DNA of 64,000 nt from Lachnospira eligens (lineage in GTDB: Bacteria; Bacillota; Clostridia; Lachnospirales; Lachnospiraceae), in the NCBI RefSeq assembly GCF_009680455.1, contig NZ_WKRD01000007.1:124001-188000 (forward strand). The letters run 5' to 3'. A program made the translations under genes and the position numbers. The notes below the pieces were generated by a model. The model saw nothing but the letters and a program-made list of their open reading frames with translations, searched no databases and was not told where the DNA came from. Positions 37,995 through 46,606 of the stretch are shown in pieces (positions within the stretch are counted from its first letter, which is position 1; the number at the start of each line of letters is the position of its first letter).

Positions 37995-39629
37995 ATGAAG
38001 ATACATTCAATTAAGTTTAAGATTACACTTCTTCTGGTAGTTACTGTTACATGTCTTGTGGCTATGCTTATTGGATTTAACAGCATTTTTTCTGAGAAAG
38101 TGTATATGAACCGTAAGCAGAAGAGCATGATTAATTCTTATGAGAATGTCAATGAAATCATGCAGAAATATACTGATTCACAGATAGATAAAGATACTAT
38201 GTGTGCTGATATGGAGAACATATCTACAGCAAAGGGAATATCAGTGCTTGTAGTTGACAGCAGCTGGTGTACCATATATGTAAGTACTCAGGGAGATGAT
38301 TCAATGATGGAACGTCTTCGCATGAGTATATTTAATGGGGATATTTTTAAGAATAATGGTTCACCTGATAAAGCACCGGAACCTAAGGAACAGGAAGATG
38401 ATTCAGATAACCCGGCAGACAAGGATGATAAGAAAGATCATAGAAAGCGTCTGGAAGATATTATTGATATGTCAGGTACATCACTTGTTGAGAACAGGAC
38501 AATTATAAGCTCCAATGATAATTACACATTACAGAAGGTGTATGATGAAAGGCTTGGAGATTACTATCTTGAGATATGGGGTACACTTGACAATGGATAT
38601 TCAATTATATTAAGAACTCCTATCCAGGGAATAAAAGATAATGTAAATATATCGACAACTCTTATTAAGTATGTTGGAGGAGCAATTCTTGCTGTTGGTA
38701 TAATTGCAGCATTTGTAGTATCAACATATATTACCAGACCGATTAAGCAGCTTTCTAATATTGCTGAGAAGATGTCAGAGATGGATTTTGATGCAAGATA
38801 TGAGGGAAGTGATAAGGGAGAGATTGGTCTGCTTGGAAAGAGCATGAACAATATGTCTGAGAAGCTTGAACAGAATATTGCTGAGCTTAAGAAGGCTAAC
38901 CTTGAACTTAAGAAAGATATTGATAAAAAAGAAAAGCTTGAGATAATGAGAACAGATTTTCTTTCAAATGTATCTCATGAGTTAAAGACTCCTATTGCAC
39001 TTATACAAGGATATGCTGAGGGGCTTAAGGAAGGCATAACAGATGATCCTGAAAGCATGGAATTTTATTGTGATGTTATTATGGACGAGGCAAACAAGAT
39101 GAATACAATGGTTAAGCGACTTCTTACACTTAATCAGATTGAATTCGGAAATGATGAGCCTGAGATGGAGAGATTTGATATTAATGAGCTTATTGCTTCT
39201 GTAGCAGATGCCAATGCAATAAGAGCGGGACAAAAGAATATGAGTATAGTATTTGATAACCGTAATGAGCATAATTATGTGTGGGCTGATGAATACAAGA
39301 CAGAGGAAGTGCTTACTAATTATATATCTAATGCACTTAATCACTGTGATGGAAAGCGTGCAATTGAGGTGAGAACTGAAAAATCAGAGAATGGAGGAAC
39401 TATTACCGTTACTGTATATAATAGTGGAAAAAATATTGCTGATGAAGATCTTGAAAGAATATGGGAGAAGTTCTACAAGACTGATAAAGCGAGAACAAGA
39501 GAATATGGAGGTAATGGAATAGGACTGTCTATTGTAAAGGCTATTATGGATTCAATGGGGCAGGAATATGGTGTCAGAAATGTATCTGATGGTGTAGAAT
39601 TCTGGTTTAATCTTGATTGTAAATCATAA
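37995..39629 (+). CDS. Sensor histidine kinase, partner of the upstream regulator
   Basis: A 544-residue membrane kinase with helices at about 9-29 and 223-246. The extracytoplasmic part contains a very acidic stretch near 128-148 (EPKEQEDDSDNPADKDDKKD), followed by a HAMP domain, a coiled coil, the H-box with His near 328 in VSHELKTPIALIQGY, and an ATPase domain with GGNGIGLSIV. The gene order, regulator then kinase, is the usual one. A lipoprotein gene lies 91 bases downstream. The stimulus is unknown; the acidic segment could bind cations, which is only a suggestion. Confidence 0.93.
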   Translation: MKIHSIKFKITLLLVVTVTCLVAMLIGFNSIFSEKVYMNRKQKSMINSYENVNEIMQKYTDSQIDKDTMCADMENISTAKGISVLVVDSSWCTIYVSTQGDDSMMERLRMSIFNGDIFKNNGSPDKAPEPKEQEDDSDNPADKDDKKDHRKRLEDIIDMSGTSLVENRTIISSNDNYTLQKVYDERLGDYYLEIWGTLDNGYSIILRTPIQGIKDNVNISTTLIKYVGGAILAVGIIAAFVVSTYITRPIKQLSNIAEKMSEMDFDARYEGSDKGEIGLLGKSMNNMSEKLEQNIAELKKANLELKKDIDKKEKLEIMRTDFLSNVSHELKTPIALIQGYAEGLKEGITDDPESMEFYCDVIMDEANKMNTMVKRLLTLNQIEFGNDEPEMERFDINELIASVADANAIRAGQKNMSIVFDNRNEHNYVWADEYKTEEVLTNYISNALNHCDGKRAIEVRTEKSENGGTITVTVYNSGKNIADEDLERIWEKFYKTDKARTREYGGNGIGLSIVKAIMDSMGQEYGVRNVSDGVEFWFNLDCKS

Positions 39630-39720
39630 TATGATATAATTGTTATCAGTGTATGAGAATAATTGGTATATTCATCATGAACGGTGATAATAATTATAAA
39701 GGGAAATTGAGGAAATATAT

Positions 39721-40452
39721 ATGAAAAAAGTTATAACAGGTCTGCTTGTGCTTTTGTGTATATCTGCACTCACAGGTTGTGGCAAAGATGATGTAACATT
39801 AACCAATGAAGATAATGATCTGGTTGCTGAGTATATAGCAGGAACGCTTCTTAAGTATTCATATGAAAATGAATGGAAGTATCAGAAGCTTAATTCAGCA
39901 CAGAATGGTGGAGGTACAACAAGTTCGTCTGGTATACAGAAACCGTCACAGACACAGTCTGCAACTACAGGACATAATAATACAATACAGACTACTAAGG
40001 CGTCAGGTAATTCAGCGAACGCATCAGCAGATTTATTAACAGGGCTGCCAACTGCACTTGGATTTAATGGTGTGACACTTACATATAAGGATTATACTGT
40101 GGGAAATCAGTATCCGGCAGAGAATTATGTGGTTTCAGTGCCGTCACAGACGGGCTGTAAGGTTGTTGCTGTTGAGATGACACTTACTAATACAAGTGGT
40201 TCAACAGTTAATCTTACATCATCAGGTGGTGTTGTATTAAAGCTCACAGCCGGCTCAACAGCTGTAAGCAATTATGCTTCAATGCTTAAGAATGATATTA
40301 CAACACTTAAGAATGTTTCACTGGCGGCAGGAGAGAGTAAAGAAGTAGTTGTATTATTTCAGGTAAAAGAAAGCGATGCCAATTCATTAGCCGGTTTGGT
40401 TATGTCGGCAACATCATCAGGAACATCGCTTGGTTCATTAACAATCAATTAA
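39721..40452 (+). CDS. Lipoprotein with C-terminal Ig-like domain (DUF4352/DUF5067 type)
   Basis: A 243-residue secreted lipoprotein. The signal peptide MKKVITGLLVLLCISALTGC ends with the lipidated cysteine at residue 20. A low-complexity Ser/Thr/Gln linker at about 60-100 acts as a spacer. The remaining part (CKVVAVEMTLTNTSGSTVNL, AAGESKEVVVLFQV) has the strand pattern of telokin-like or DUF4352/DUF5067 domains. It stands behind a two-component system and may belong to its regulon. The stop overlaps the converging pectinesterase gene by 4 bases. Confidence 0.8.
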   Translation: MKKVITGLLVLLCISALTGCGKDDVTLTNEDNDLVAEYIAGTLLKYSYENEWKYQKLNSAQNGGGTTSSSGIQKPSQTQSATTGHNNTIQTTKASGNSANASADLLTGLPTALGFNGVTLTYKDYTVGNQYPAENYVVSVPSQTGCKVVAVEMTLTNTSGSTVNLTSSGGVVLKLTAGSTAVSNYASMLKNDITTLKNVSLAAGESKEVVVLFQVKESDANSLAGLVMSATSSGTSLGSLTIN

Positions 40453-41390
40453 GAATGCATAACATTTTCAATGTTGTAAAAGGCAGCTTGTGCTTCATCT
40501 AACTGATGAACATAGGCTGCTCTTTTTTCAGGCTTATATCCATCGCCATGTCCATTATATTCAGCATAATATACAGTTTCATGTGATTCAGGCTTATTCC
40601 AGTCAGTGAAGCCCTCATCAATAATCTGGTCGGAATATTCACAGTTAAGAAGAACAACCTTGGCATGAATTCTCCAAGGTCTGCTTAAAGCAACGCTTTT
40701 AGGCGGACAGTTTCCTGTAAATGTGCAATTATCAAATACATAACCGAAAGCCTGACCTTCATATGTTGAAGGTGCAGTATAATAAGAGTTGATGGGTTCA
40801 TTCCGGTTTAATGCAAAAAGTGTGCAGTTTTTAAAATAAGCTGTGGCACTTCCGAAAATAAAATCAATTTCACCACATATAAAGCAGTCTTCATATAACT
40901 GGTGAACGAGCTTTCTTTCACCGTCTATTGTTGGACCTGTAAAACCACCTGGTTGTTTTTCTTTAAGAGGCAGCGGACCGGTAAATAAAGTGTCCTGATG
41001 ACCGAGAATTTTACAGTGCTTAAATGTGATGTTGTCACCTTCAGCGTATACAGCTATTGCCTGACCGACATTATCACCAAATCCGGCGCTGTTTTCGAAT
41101 GTTATATTGCTTGCAGAGAAATTATCGGCATATACAAGAAATGTATAGGAACGGAAAGTTCCACGCTTAGAGCCGTCAGGCATAATCATTCTTGCATAGA
41201 AGCCCTCAGTAATAATAGTTTCATCTGTATCTTCACCAATTAAGGTAATATTATTTTTCCGGATTTCAATACGTTCTTTATATATTCCTTTTTTGATAAA
41301 TATAGTTTCGTTGTTATTATCAGAAACAGAATCAACTGCTTTCTGTATTGAATCAAAATCACCAGAATTGTCTTTAGCTACCGTAATCAT
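40449..41390 (-). CDS. Pectin methylesterase (CE8), without signal peptide
   Basis: The enzyme removes methyl groups from pectin or oligogalacturonides. The 313-residue right-handed beta-helix protein has GHQDTLF with the acid-base Asp, CGEIDFIFGSA with the nucleophile Asp, and LSRPWR with the conserved Arg. No signal peptide is present, so it should act in the cytoplasm on imported oligosaccharides. AGGAGGT on the minus strand precedes the ATG. It stands two genes from bioY and three from a DhuI-like uronate isomerase, suggesting a role in pectin use. Confidence 0.92.
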   Translation of the reverse strand: MITVAKDNSGDFDSIQKAVDSVSDNNNETIFIKKGIYKERIEIRKNNITLIGEDTDETIITEGFYARMIMPDGSKRGTFRSYTFLVYADNFSASNITFENSAGFGDNVGQAIAVYAEGDNITFKHCKILGHQDTLFTGPLPLKEKQPGGFTGPTIDGERKLVHQLYEDCFICGEIDFIFGSATAYFKNCTLFALNRNEPINSYYTAPSTYEGQAFGYVFDNCTFTGNCPPKSVALSRPWRIHAKVVLLNCEYSDQIIDEGFTDWNKPESHETVYYAEYNGHGDGYKPEKRAAYVHQLDEAQAAFYNIENVMHS

Positions 41391-41493
41391 AAAAATGCAT
41401 ACCTCCTATTTTTTGCTATTATAGCACACTGGACATTAATAAATAAAGCGAGTATAATTCCATTCGTTAAAAAAATTGTAGGAAATAGAGATT

Positions 41494-41913
41494 ATGATAA
41501 GAATAGTAGAAGATATGAGAGATGTTGATATATATCTTTCATTAAGAAAACAGGTTGGCTGGATTAAGTTAGATGAAAATCAGGCTCAGAGAGCATTGGA
41601 TAACAGTGTGAAAGTATTCACAGTATATGATGATGACAAGCCTATAGGAATGGGCAGAGTAGTTGGAGATATGGCTGTAATAAGCTATATCCAGGATTTA
41701 ATAATAATACCGGAATATCAGAGTAAGCACATAGGAAGCATGCTTATAGAACATATAATAGCTTATGTCAAAGGAATTACTCAGGAAGGCACAAGAATGA
41801 TGCTTTGTCTGATGTGTGCCAAGGGCAGAGAGATATTCTATGAAAAGCATGGATTTATCGCAAGACCGACACCAGAACTGGGACCGGGAATGATACAGTA
41901 TATATTACAATAG
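41494..41913 (+). CDS. GNAT family N-acetyltransferase
   Basis: A 139-residue single-domain acetyltransferase with the acetyl-CoA-binding segment LIIIPEYQSKHIGSMLIEHII near the centre and YEKHGFIARPTPELGPGM at the C-terminus. This subgroup is often annotated simply as GNAT; the acceptor is unknown. A GGAAATAGAG-type site lies upstream of the ATG. It is located between the pectinesterase, which is divergent, and the BirA-controlled bioY. Confidence 0.87.
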   Translation: MIRIVEDMRDVDIYLSLRKQVGWIKLDENQAQRALDNSVKVFTVYDDDKPIGMGRVVGDMAVISYIQDLIIIPEYQSKHIGSMLIEHIIAYVKGITQEGTRMMLCLMCAKGREIFYEKHGFIARPTPELGPGMIQYILQ

Positions 41914-41928
41914 CATTGTAAAATGTAA

Positions 41929-41991
41929 TGTTAACCTAATGTCAACCTAAATTAATAACGGGTTGACAATTACTTTTCAAGTGTGTACAAT
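41929..41991 (+). promoter_or_regulatory. BirA operator and promoter of bioY
   Basis: TGTCAACC (41940-41947) and GGTTGACA (41961-41968) form a perfect 8-bp inverted repeat with a 13-base spacer, the pattern bound by the biotin repressor BirA. The right arm contains the -35 TTGACA (41963-41968), and the -10 TACAAT follows at 41986-41991 after 17 bases. A further left half-site TGTTAACC lies at 41929-41936. Confidence 0.85.
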
Positions 41992-42033
41992 AACAAATGT
42001 TGTATTACTACATTTGAAAAGAGGACTTTAATT

Positions 42034-42591
42034 ATGAAAAGCAAAAAGGTTACTATTTATCAGCTGACATTTATGGCTATGATGGCAGCAGTTACATGTA
42101 TTCTTGGACCACTTTCAGTTCCAATTGGTCAGATTCCAATATCTCTTACTAATCTTGTGATTTATTTCACAGTATTTGTACTGGGCATATGGGCAGGAAC
42201 AGGAAGCTATGGAATATATCTGCTGCTTGGTGCTGTAGGACTTCCTGTATTTTCAGGATTTGCTGGTGGATTAGGAAAGCTTCTTGGACCAACAGGAGGA
42301 TATCTTATAGGTTTCATATTCATGGCACTTATTGGAGGAGCTGTGATTGAGCTTTCACACAGAAATATTTTTCTTACAATGTTAGGCTGGGTAGTTGGAA
42401 CTGCTGTTGCATATGCATTTGGTACGGTATGGTTTGTATACCTTATGAAATGTTCAGTCACATATGCACTTACAGTATGTGTATATCCATTTATCGGATT
42501 TGATATTGTCAAGATAGTTATTGCAACACTTCTTGGAAAGACAGTAAGATATGCAATAACCAAAGCTGGTCTTATACAGAAAGCAGCATAA
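42034..42591 (+). CDS. bioY: Biotin transporter BioY
   Basis: The substrate-binding S component of an ECF-type biotin transporter. From the ATG at 42034 it has 185 residues with about six membrane helices, and the family features LGPLSVPIGQIPISLTNL near the N-terminus and GPTGGYLIGF in the middle. AGAGGA precedes the start. The upstream BirA operator over the -35 predicts repression when biotin is plentiful. No biotin synthesis genes are nearby, so the organism may depend on uptake. The ECF energising genes are not in the window. Confidence 0.94.
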   Translation: MKSKKVTIYQLTFMAMMAAVTCILGPLSVPIGQIPISLTNLVIYFTVFVLGIWAGTGSYGIYLLLGAVGLPVFSGFAGGLGKLLGPTGGYLIGFIFMALIGGAVIELSHRNIFLTMLGWVVGTAVAYAFGTVWFVYLMKCSVTYALTVCVYPFIGFDIVKIVIATLLGKTVRYAITKAGLIQKAA

Positions 42592-42601
42592 TAAGTAAAA
42601 G

Positions 42602-42638
42602 AAAAAGGTGTCTCCGGATTAACGGAGACACCTTTTTA
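42602..42638. terminator. Bidirectional terminator, bioY and isomerase gene
   Basis: A 15-bp perfect stem with AAAAA at the left and TTTTT at the right (42602-42616 with 42623-42637). Confidence 0.93.
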
Positions 42639-42656
42639 AGTACAATGCAGAATTAA

Positions 42657-43295
42657 TTATCTGAGAGTCTTAACATACTCAGCAATCTTCTCATCCTTGC
42701 AGTTAGCAAAGAAAAGCTCTTCAAACTTCTCACCTGCAACAGCACCCTTAACGAGATCCTGATCAAGCTCCTTAAGAACTTCTACGAGATCCTGCTTAAG
42801 AGTAACAGCTCTTACGCCATCAAGAATCTTCTTGTTTCTCTGTTCAGGAACAACTCTTTCTTTAGGATATCCGCCACCTGGTTCACCCTCGAAAAGCTTT
42901 TCAAAGATGTATGTGAGGTTAAGCTCTGCACCCCATCCGAAGCCCTTTGCAAATGGAAGAGCAATAGCGTTACCGTCGTTAATCTGCATGAACATATAAG
43001 CGTCTGAAGGATCAACAACATGTCCACAGAGAACTCCAGGGAAAGAGTTAAGTGCTAACATAGCACCTTCACCAGTACCGCAACCTGTTACCACAAAGTC
43101 AGCAGCACCGCTGTTTAAAAGAATAGCAGCAAGGATACCGTTCTGTACGTATGTAAGCTGTGCTTTATCATCAGCTGAGTACATACCATAATTATCAACT
43201 GTATGTCCCTTGCTTTCTGCAACTTTCTTAAGTGATGCATAAATCATCTCGTTCTTTGCAGCCTGGCTGTTTTCATTAATTAATGCGATTCTCAT
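42657..43295 (-). CDS. dhuI: RpiB/LacAB-family isomerase, DhuI type
   Basis: A 212-residue sugar isomerase. Standard RpiB is about 150 residues; the longer form with RIALINENSQA, LTYVQNGILAAILLN, VVTGCGTGEGAMLALNSFPGV, ALPFAKGFGWGAEL and GGGYPKERVVPEQRN matches, from memory, DhuI of Streptococcus agalactiae. DhuI isomerises the unsaturated uronate product 4-deoxy-5-hexosulose-uronate, the job of KduI elsewhere. The ATG at 43295 has GAGGAG upstream; the frame runs 93 bases further. The nearby pectinesterase supports a role in pectin breakdown. Confidence 0.75.
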   Translation of the reverse strand: MRIALINENSQAAKNEMIYASLKKVAESKGHTVDNYGMYSADDKAQLTYVQNGILAAILLNSGAADFVVTGCGTGEGAMLALNSFPGVLCGHVVDPSDAYMFMQINDGNAIALPFAKGFGWGAELNLTYIFEKLFEGEPGGGYPKERVVPEQRNKKILDGVRAVTLKQDLVEVLKELDQDLVKGAVAGEKFEELFFANCKDEKIAEYVKTLR

Positions 43296-43446
43296 TATGA
43301 AATCTCCTCTTTTCTTATATTCTATATAAACTATAAGCTGTGGGTCTGCTTTTGTCAAATGTGTATACTGAAATAATACATTTACCAAATGCGTACTTAT
43401 GTGTTATATTATACAGAACGAATTAAGTTGAAAGAGGTTAGATAAT

Positions 43447-44385
43447 ATGGCTGAAAATAAAGATTCCCAGGCAGCATTTATGGAGGCTGTCGGAAGCATT
43501 AAAGAATATGCCAAGGTTAATGGCAATATTGTTACAAGAGAGGATGTACACAGCTTTTTTAAAGATATGGCATTAGATGATGCCAAATTCCAGATGATTT
43601 CAGGATATCTGATGGCTAATGGAATTAAGATACAGGGTGAAGACAGCGTAGATAATGAATTCCTGAAGCTGATGGAAAGTGCCTCAGATGATAATATTGA
43701 TGAGTCAGGACAACATATTTCTAAGGAAGAACAGGAAGATAAGAAGGTTGCGGATGATATTGTAAGTCATCTTGATTATGAAGAGGATGAGAAGTATCTG
43801 AAAATATATCTTCAGGATATATCAGGAATACAGCCTATGACAGATGTTACAAGATCATATCTTCTTATGAACATAGTTGAGGATAATGATAAAGAATCAC
43901 TAAAACTGCTTACAGAAAGTTATCTTGAAAAGATTGCGTCATGGATAGAACCATTCAGAGGAAAGGGAGTTCTTGCATGTGACCTTGTACAGGAGGCCAA
44001 TCTGGCTATGACAGCATATATAGGACAGCAGGAATGGCTTAATAATTATGAGTGGAAGGATAAGATTAAAGAAGGTGGACAGGAAGACCTTCTTAATGTG
44101 CTTAAAGGAATTGACGAAGCAGTTAAGGAGCTTATTGAAGGCAGTCTTAATATGCTTATAGATGAACAGACGGATGTTAATATGGTTTCGGGAAAAATTC
44201 TCAATAAAGTCAATCTTGTAAATGACTGGGGAATAAGACTTAAAGAAGAATTAGGAAGAAAACCTACGGTGGAAGAAGTAGCAAAGAACATGGGAGTTGC
44301 AGAAAATGTGGTACTTGAGGCTATCAGGCTTTCAAGTGAAACAATTGAAGATATCAAGTACGAAAAGACGGTTCCTAAAGAATAA
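43447..44385 (+). CDS. Sigma-70-like protein without regions 2.4 and 4
   Basis: A 312-residue protein with partial similarity to housekeeping sigma factors. Residues 12-63 resemble region 1.1. Residues 115-132 (YLKIYLQDISGIQPMTD) resemble region 1.2. Residues 150-192, with LACDLVQEANLAM, resemble 2.1-2.2. Residues 265-302, with LGRKPTVEEVAKNMG, resemble region 3. The aromatic 2.3-2.4 block that melts and reads the -10 is absent, and the protein ends where region 4 would begin. It can hardly recognise promoters by itself and may bind RNA polymerase core as a modulator. GAAAGAGG lies before the ATG. Confidence 0.75.
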   Translation: MAENKDSQAAFMEAVGSIKEYAKVNGNIVTREDVHSFFKDMALDDAKFQMISGYLMANGIKIQGEDSVDNEFLKLMESASDDNIDESGQHISKEEQEDKKVADDIVSHLDYEEDEKYLKIYLQDISGIQPMTDVTRSYLLMNIVEDNDKESLKLLTESYLEKIASWIEPFRGKGVLACDLVQEANLAMTAYIGQQEWLNNYEWKDKIKEGGQEDLLNVLKGIDEAVKELIEGSLNMLIDEQTDVNMVSGKILNKVNLVNDWGIRLKEELGRKPTVEEVAKNMGVAENVVLEAIRLSSETIEDIKYEKTVPKE

Positions 44386-44440
44386 CTGATTAATAAAATT
44401 AATATATACACGATTTCGAGAAAAATTTAACAATTTTTTA

Positions 44441-44469
44441 TTGATTTTAATTAGGGCATGGTATAGAAT
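44441..44469 (+). promoter_or_regulatory. Promoter of pckA
   Basis: TTGATT at 44441-44446 and TAGAAT at 44464-44469, 17-base spacer, about 50 bases before the start codon. Confidence 0.65.
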
Positions 44470-44525
44470 TAAAAAGAATTTTGTAATAATTTACAAGAAA
44501 TTATAAGAAAAGAGGTTTATGTAAG

Positions 44526-46130
44526 ATGGCAAAAATCGATTTAAGCAAGTATGGCATCACAGGTGCTACAGAGATCGTCTACAATCCTTCTTATGAATTA
44601 TTATTCGAGGAAGAGACTAAGTCTACTAACGAAGGTTATGAAGTTGGTAAGGAAAGCGAACTTGGAGCTGTTGATGTTATGACAGGTATCTATACAGGTC
44701 GTTCTCCTAAAGACAAGTACATTGTTGTTGATGAGAACTCTAAGGACACTGTATGGTGGACATCAGATGAGTATAAGAACGATAACCACCCAATGTCAGA
44801 AGATGTATGGGCTAAGGTTAAGGACATCGCTAAGGCAGAGCTTTCTAATAAGAAACTTTTCGTAGTTGATGCATTTTGTGGAGCTAACAAGGACACAAGA
44901 ATGGCAGTTCGTTTCATCGTTGAAGTTGCTTGGCAGGCACATTTTGTAACTAATATGTTCATTAAGCCAACAGCAGAAGAACTTGAGAACTTCGAGCCAG
45001 ATTTCGTTGTATATAATGCTTCTAAGGCTAAGGTTGAGAACTATGCTGAATTAGGCCTTAACTCAGAGACATGTGTTGCATTCAACATTACAAGCCATGA
45101 GCAGGTAATCATTAATACATGGTATGGTGGAGAGATGAAGAAGGGTATGTTCTCTATGATGAACTACTACCTTCCATTAAAGGGTATTGCTTCAATGCAC
45201 TGCTCAGCTAACACAGATAAGAACGGAGAGAATACAGCAATCTTCTTTGGTCTTTCAGGAACAGGTAAGACAACACTTTCAACAGATCCTAAGAGACTCC
45301 TTATCGGTGATGATGAGCATGGTTGGGATGACAATGGCGTATTCAACTTCGAAGGTGGATGCTACGCTAAGGTTATCAACCTTGATAAGGAATCAGAGCC
45401 AGATATCTACAATGCAATTAAGAGAAACGCTCTTCTTGAGAACGTTACACTTGATGAGAATGGAAAGATTGATTTCGCAGATAAGAGCGTAACAGAGAAT
45501 ACTCGTGTATCTTACCCAATCAATCATATTGAGAATATAGTAAGACCAATTTCTTCAGCTCCAGCAGCTAAGAATGTAATCTTCCTTTCAGCAGATGCTT
45601 TCGGAGTACTTCCTCCAGTATCTATTCTTACACCAGAGCAGACACAGTACTACTTCCTTTCAGGATTTACTGCTAAGCTTGCTGGTACAGAGAGAGGAAT
45701 CACAGAGCCTACACCTACATTCTCAGCTTGCTTCGGACAGGCATTCCTTGAGCTTCATCCTACAAAGTATGCAGCAGAGCTTGTTAAGAAGATGGAAAAG
45801 AGTGGAGCTAAGGCTTACTTAGTTAACACAGGATGGAATGGAACAGGTAAGAGAATCTCTATTAAGGATACTCGTGGTATCATTGATGCTATCCTTTCAG
45901 GTGCTATTAATACAGCTCCAACAAAGAAGATTCCTATGTTCAACTTTGAAGTTCCTACAGAGCTTCCAGGAGTAGATCCAGCAATCCTTGATCCAAGAGA
46001 TACATATGCTGATGCTTCTGAGTGGGAGACTAAGGCTAAGGATCTTGCTGCAAGATTCAATAAGAACTTTGTTAAGTACACAGGTAACGAAGCTGGTAAG
46101 GCTTTAGTTGCTGCTGGTCCACAGCTTTAA
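44526..46130 (+). CDS. pckA: Phosphoenolpyruvate carboxykinase (ATP)
   Basis: Interconverts oxaloacetate and phosphoenolpyruvate with ATP; in gut anaerobes it often runs toward oxaloacetate. The 534-residue protein has [14 protein letters not shown], the kinase loop [35 protein letters not shown] with metal-binding residues, and [13 protein letters not shown]. Codon use is strongly biased to the preferred set, like gap, so high expression is likely. AAAAGAGGTTT precedes the ATG. A promoter lies upstream and a terminator follows, then 6S RNA. Confidence 0.97.
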   Translation: MAKIDLSKYGITGATEIVYNPSYELLFEEETKSTNEGYEVGKESELGAVDVMTGIYTGRSPKDKYIVVDENSKDTVWWTSDEYKNDNHPMSEDVWAKVKDIAKAELSNKKLFVVDAFCGANKDTRMAVRFIVEVAWQAHFVTNMFIKPTAEELENFEPDFVVYNASKAKVENYAELGLNSETCVAFNITSHEQVIINTWYGGEMKKGMFSMMNYYLPLKGIASMHCSANTDKNGENTAIFFGLSGTGKTTLSTDPKRLLIGDDEHGWDDNGVFNFEGGCYAKVINLDKESEPDIYNAIKRNALLENVTLDENGKIDFADKSVTENTRVSYPINHIENIVRPISSAPAAKNVIFLSADAFGVLPPVSILTPEQTQYYFLSGFTAKLAGTERGITEPTPTFSACFGQAFLELHPTKYAAELVKKMEKSGAKAYLVNTGWNGTGKRISIKDTRGIIDAILSGAINTAPTKKIPMFNFEVPTELPGVDPAILDPRDTYADASEWETKAKDLAARFNKNFVKYTGNEAGKALVAAGPQL

Positions 46131-46163
46131 TTTTCAATCATTACAGAGTTTGAATTATGATTA

Positions 46164-46215
46164 TATACCTGCGTCTGAATTGAATTCATTCGCAGGTATA
46201 TTTGAATTTTTTTGA
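46164..46215 (+). terminator. Terminator after pckA
   Basis: A 10-bp stem TATACCTGCG/CGCAGGTATA (46164-46173 with 46191-46200), followed by a T-rich stretch ending in seven T. Confidence 0.85.
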
Positions 46216-46224
46216 CATATAATA

Positions 46225-46253
46225 TTGTGTAATCAGTAAAGAAGATGTATAAT
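46225..46253 (+). promoter_or_regulatory. Promoter of 6S RNA
   Basis: TTGTGT at 46225-46230 and a perfect TATAAT at 46248-46253 with a 17-base spacer. Confidence 0.65.
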
Positions 46254-46280
46254 CAATACATCGGTACAGATTACGTATCA

Positions 46281-46470
46281 ATTGAATATTTCCTGGGACG
46301 TTCGCAAAACCACATTATTTTGATCCTACATTTCATCGACGGGATTCCTATATCTCCATTCCAATGTCAAGCCTCCTTAGTCAGTGGAAGGCAGCGGTCT
46401 GGATGCGGTTGCCCACCTAGCTTCGCTAGGAGTCGAAAGCGTGGGGAGCGGCGTTTTGGGATATTATTTA
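46281..46470 (+). ncRNA. ssrS: 6S RNA
   Basis: 6S RNA binds the housekeeping RNA polymerase by mimicking an open promoter. The 5' part carries TTCCTGGGACGTTCGC and the 3' part GGAGCGGCGTTTTGGGAT, the paired ends that typify 6S RNAs, with an AATATT/ATATT closing stem. The middle is long-range complementary with a large central bubble expected. The transcript probably starts near 46260 and ends in the palindrome that follows. It sits between pckA and a SpoIID-like gene. Identification rests on these motifs and on the position in a gap with promoter and terminator. Confidence 0.82.
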
Positions 46471-46472
46471 TT

Positions 46473-46506
46473 AACAGGCTGTCACATATGTGACAGCCTG
46501 TTTGCT
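46473..46506 (+). terminator. Palindromic terminator of 6S RNA
   Basis: A perfect 30-bp palindrome at 46473-46502 centred on CATATG. The RNA hairpin has about 13 bp and is followed by a short T-rich tail. Confidence 0.75.
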
Positions 46507-46606
46507 TTCCTTGCAATACACTTCAGTTCTAAAACACATATTTTCTGCATATACTATCAAGAGCTTGTCTGAACAAGGACACTTAATTTAGTATGGAGAA
46601 TAGTAT

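Noticed and set aside
46245..46493. 82-residue plus-strand frame over the 6S RNA
   Set aside because: It follows the 6S RNA exactly, including the palindromic terminator, and lacks a ribosome binding site.
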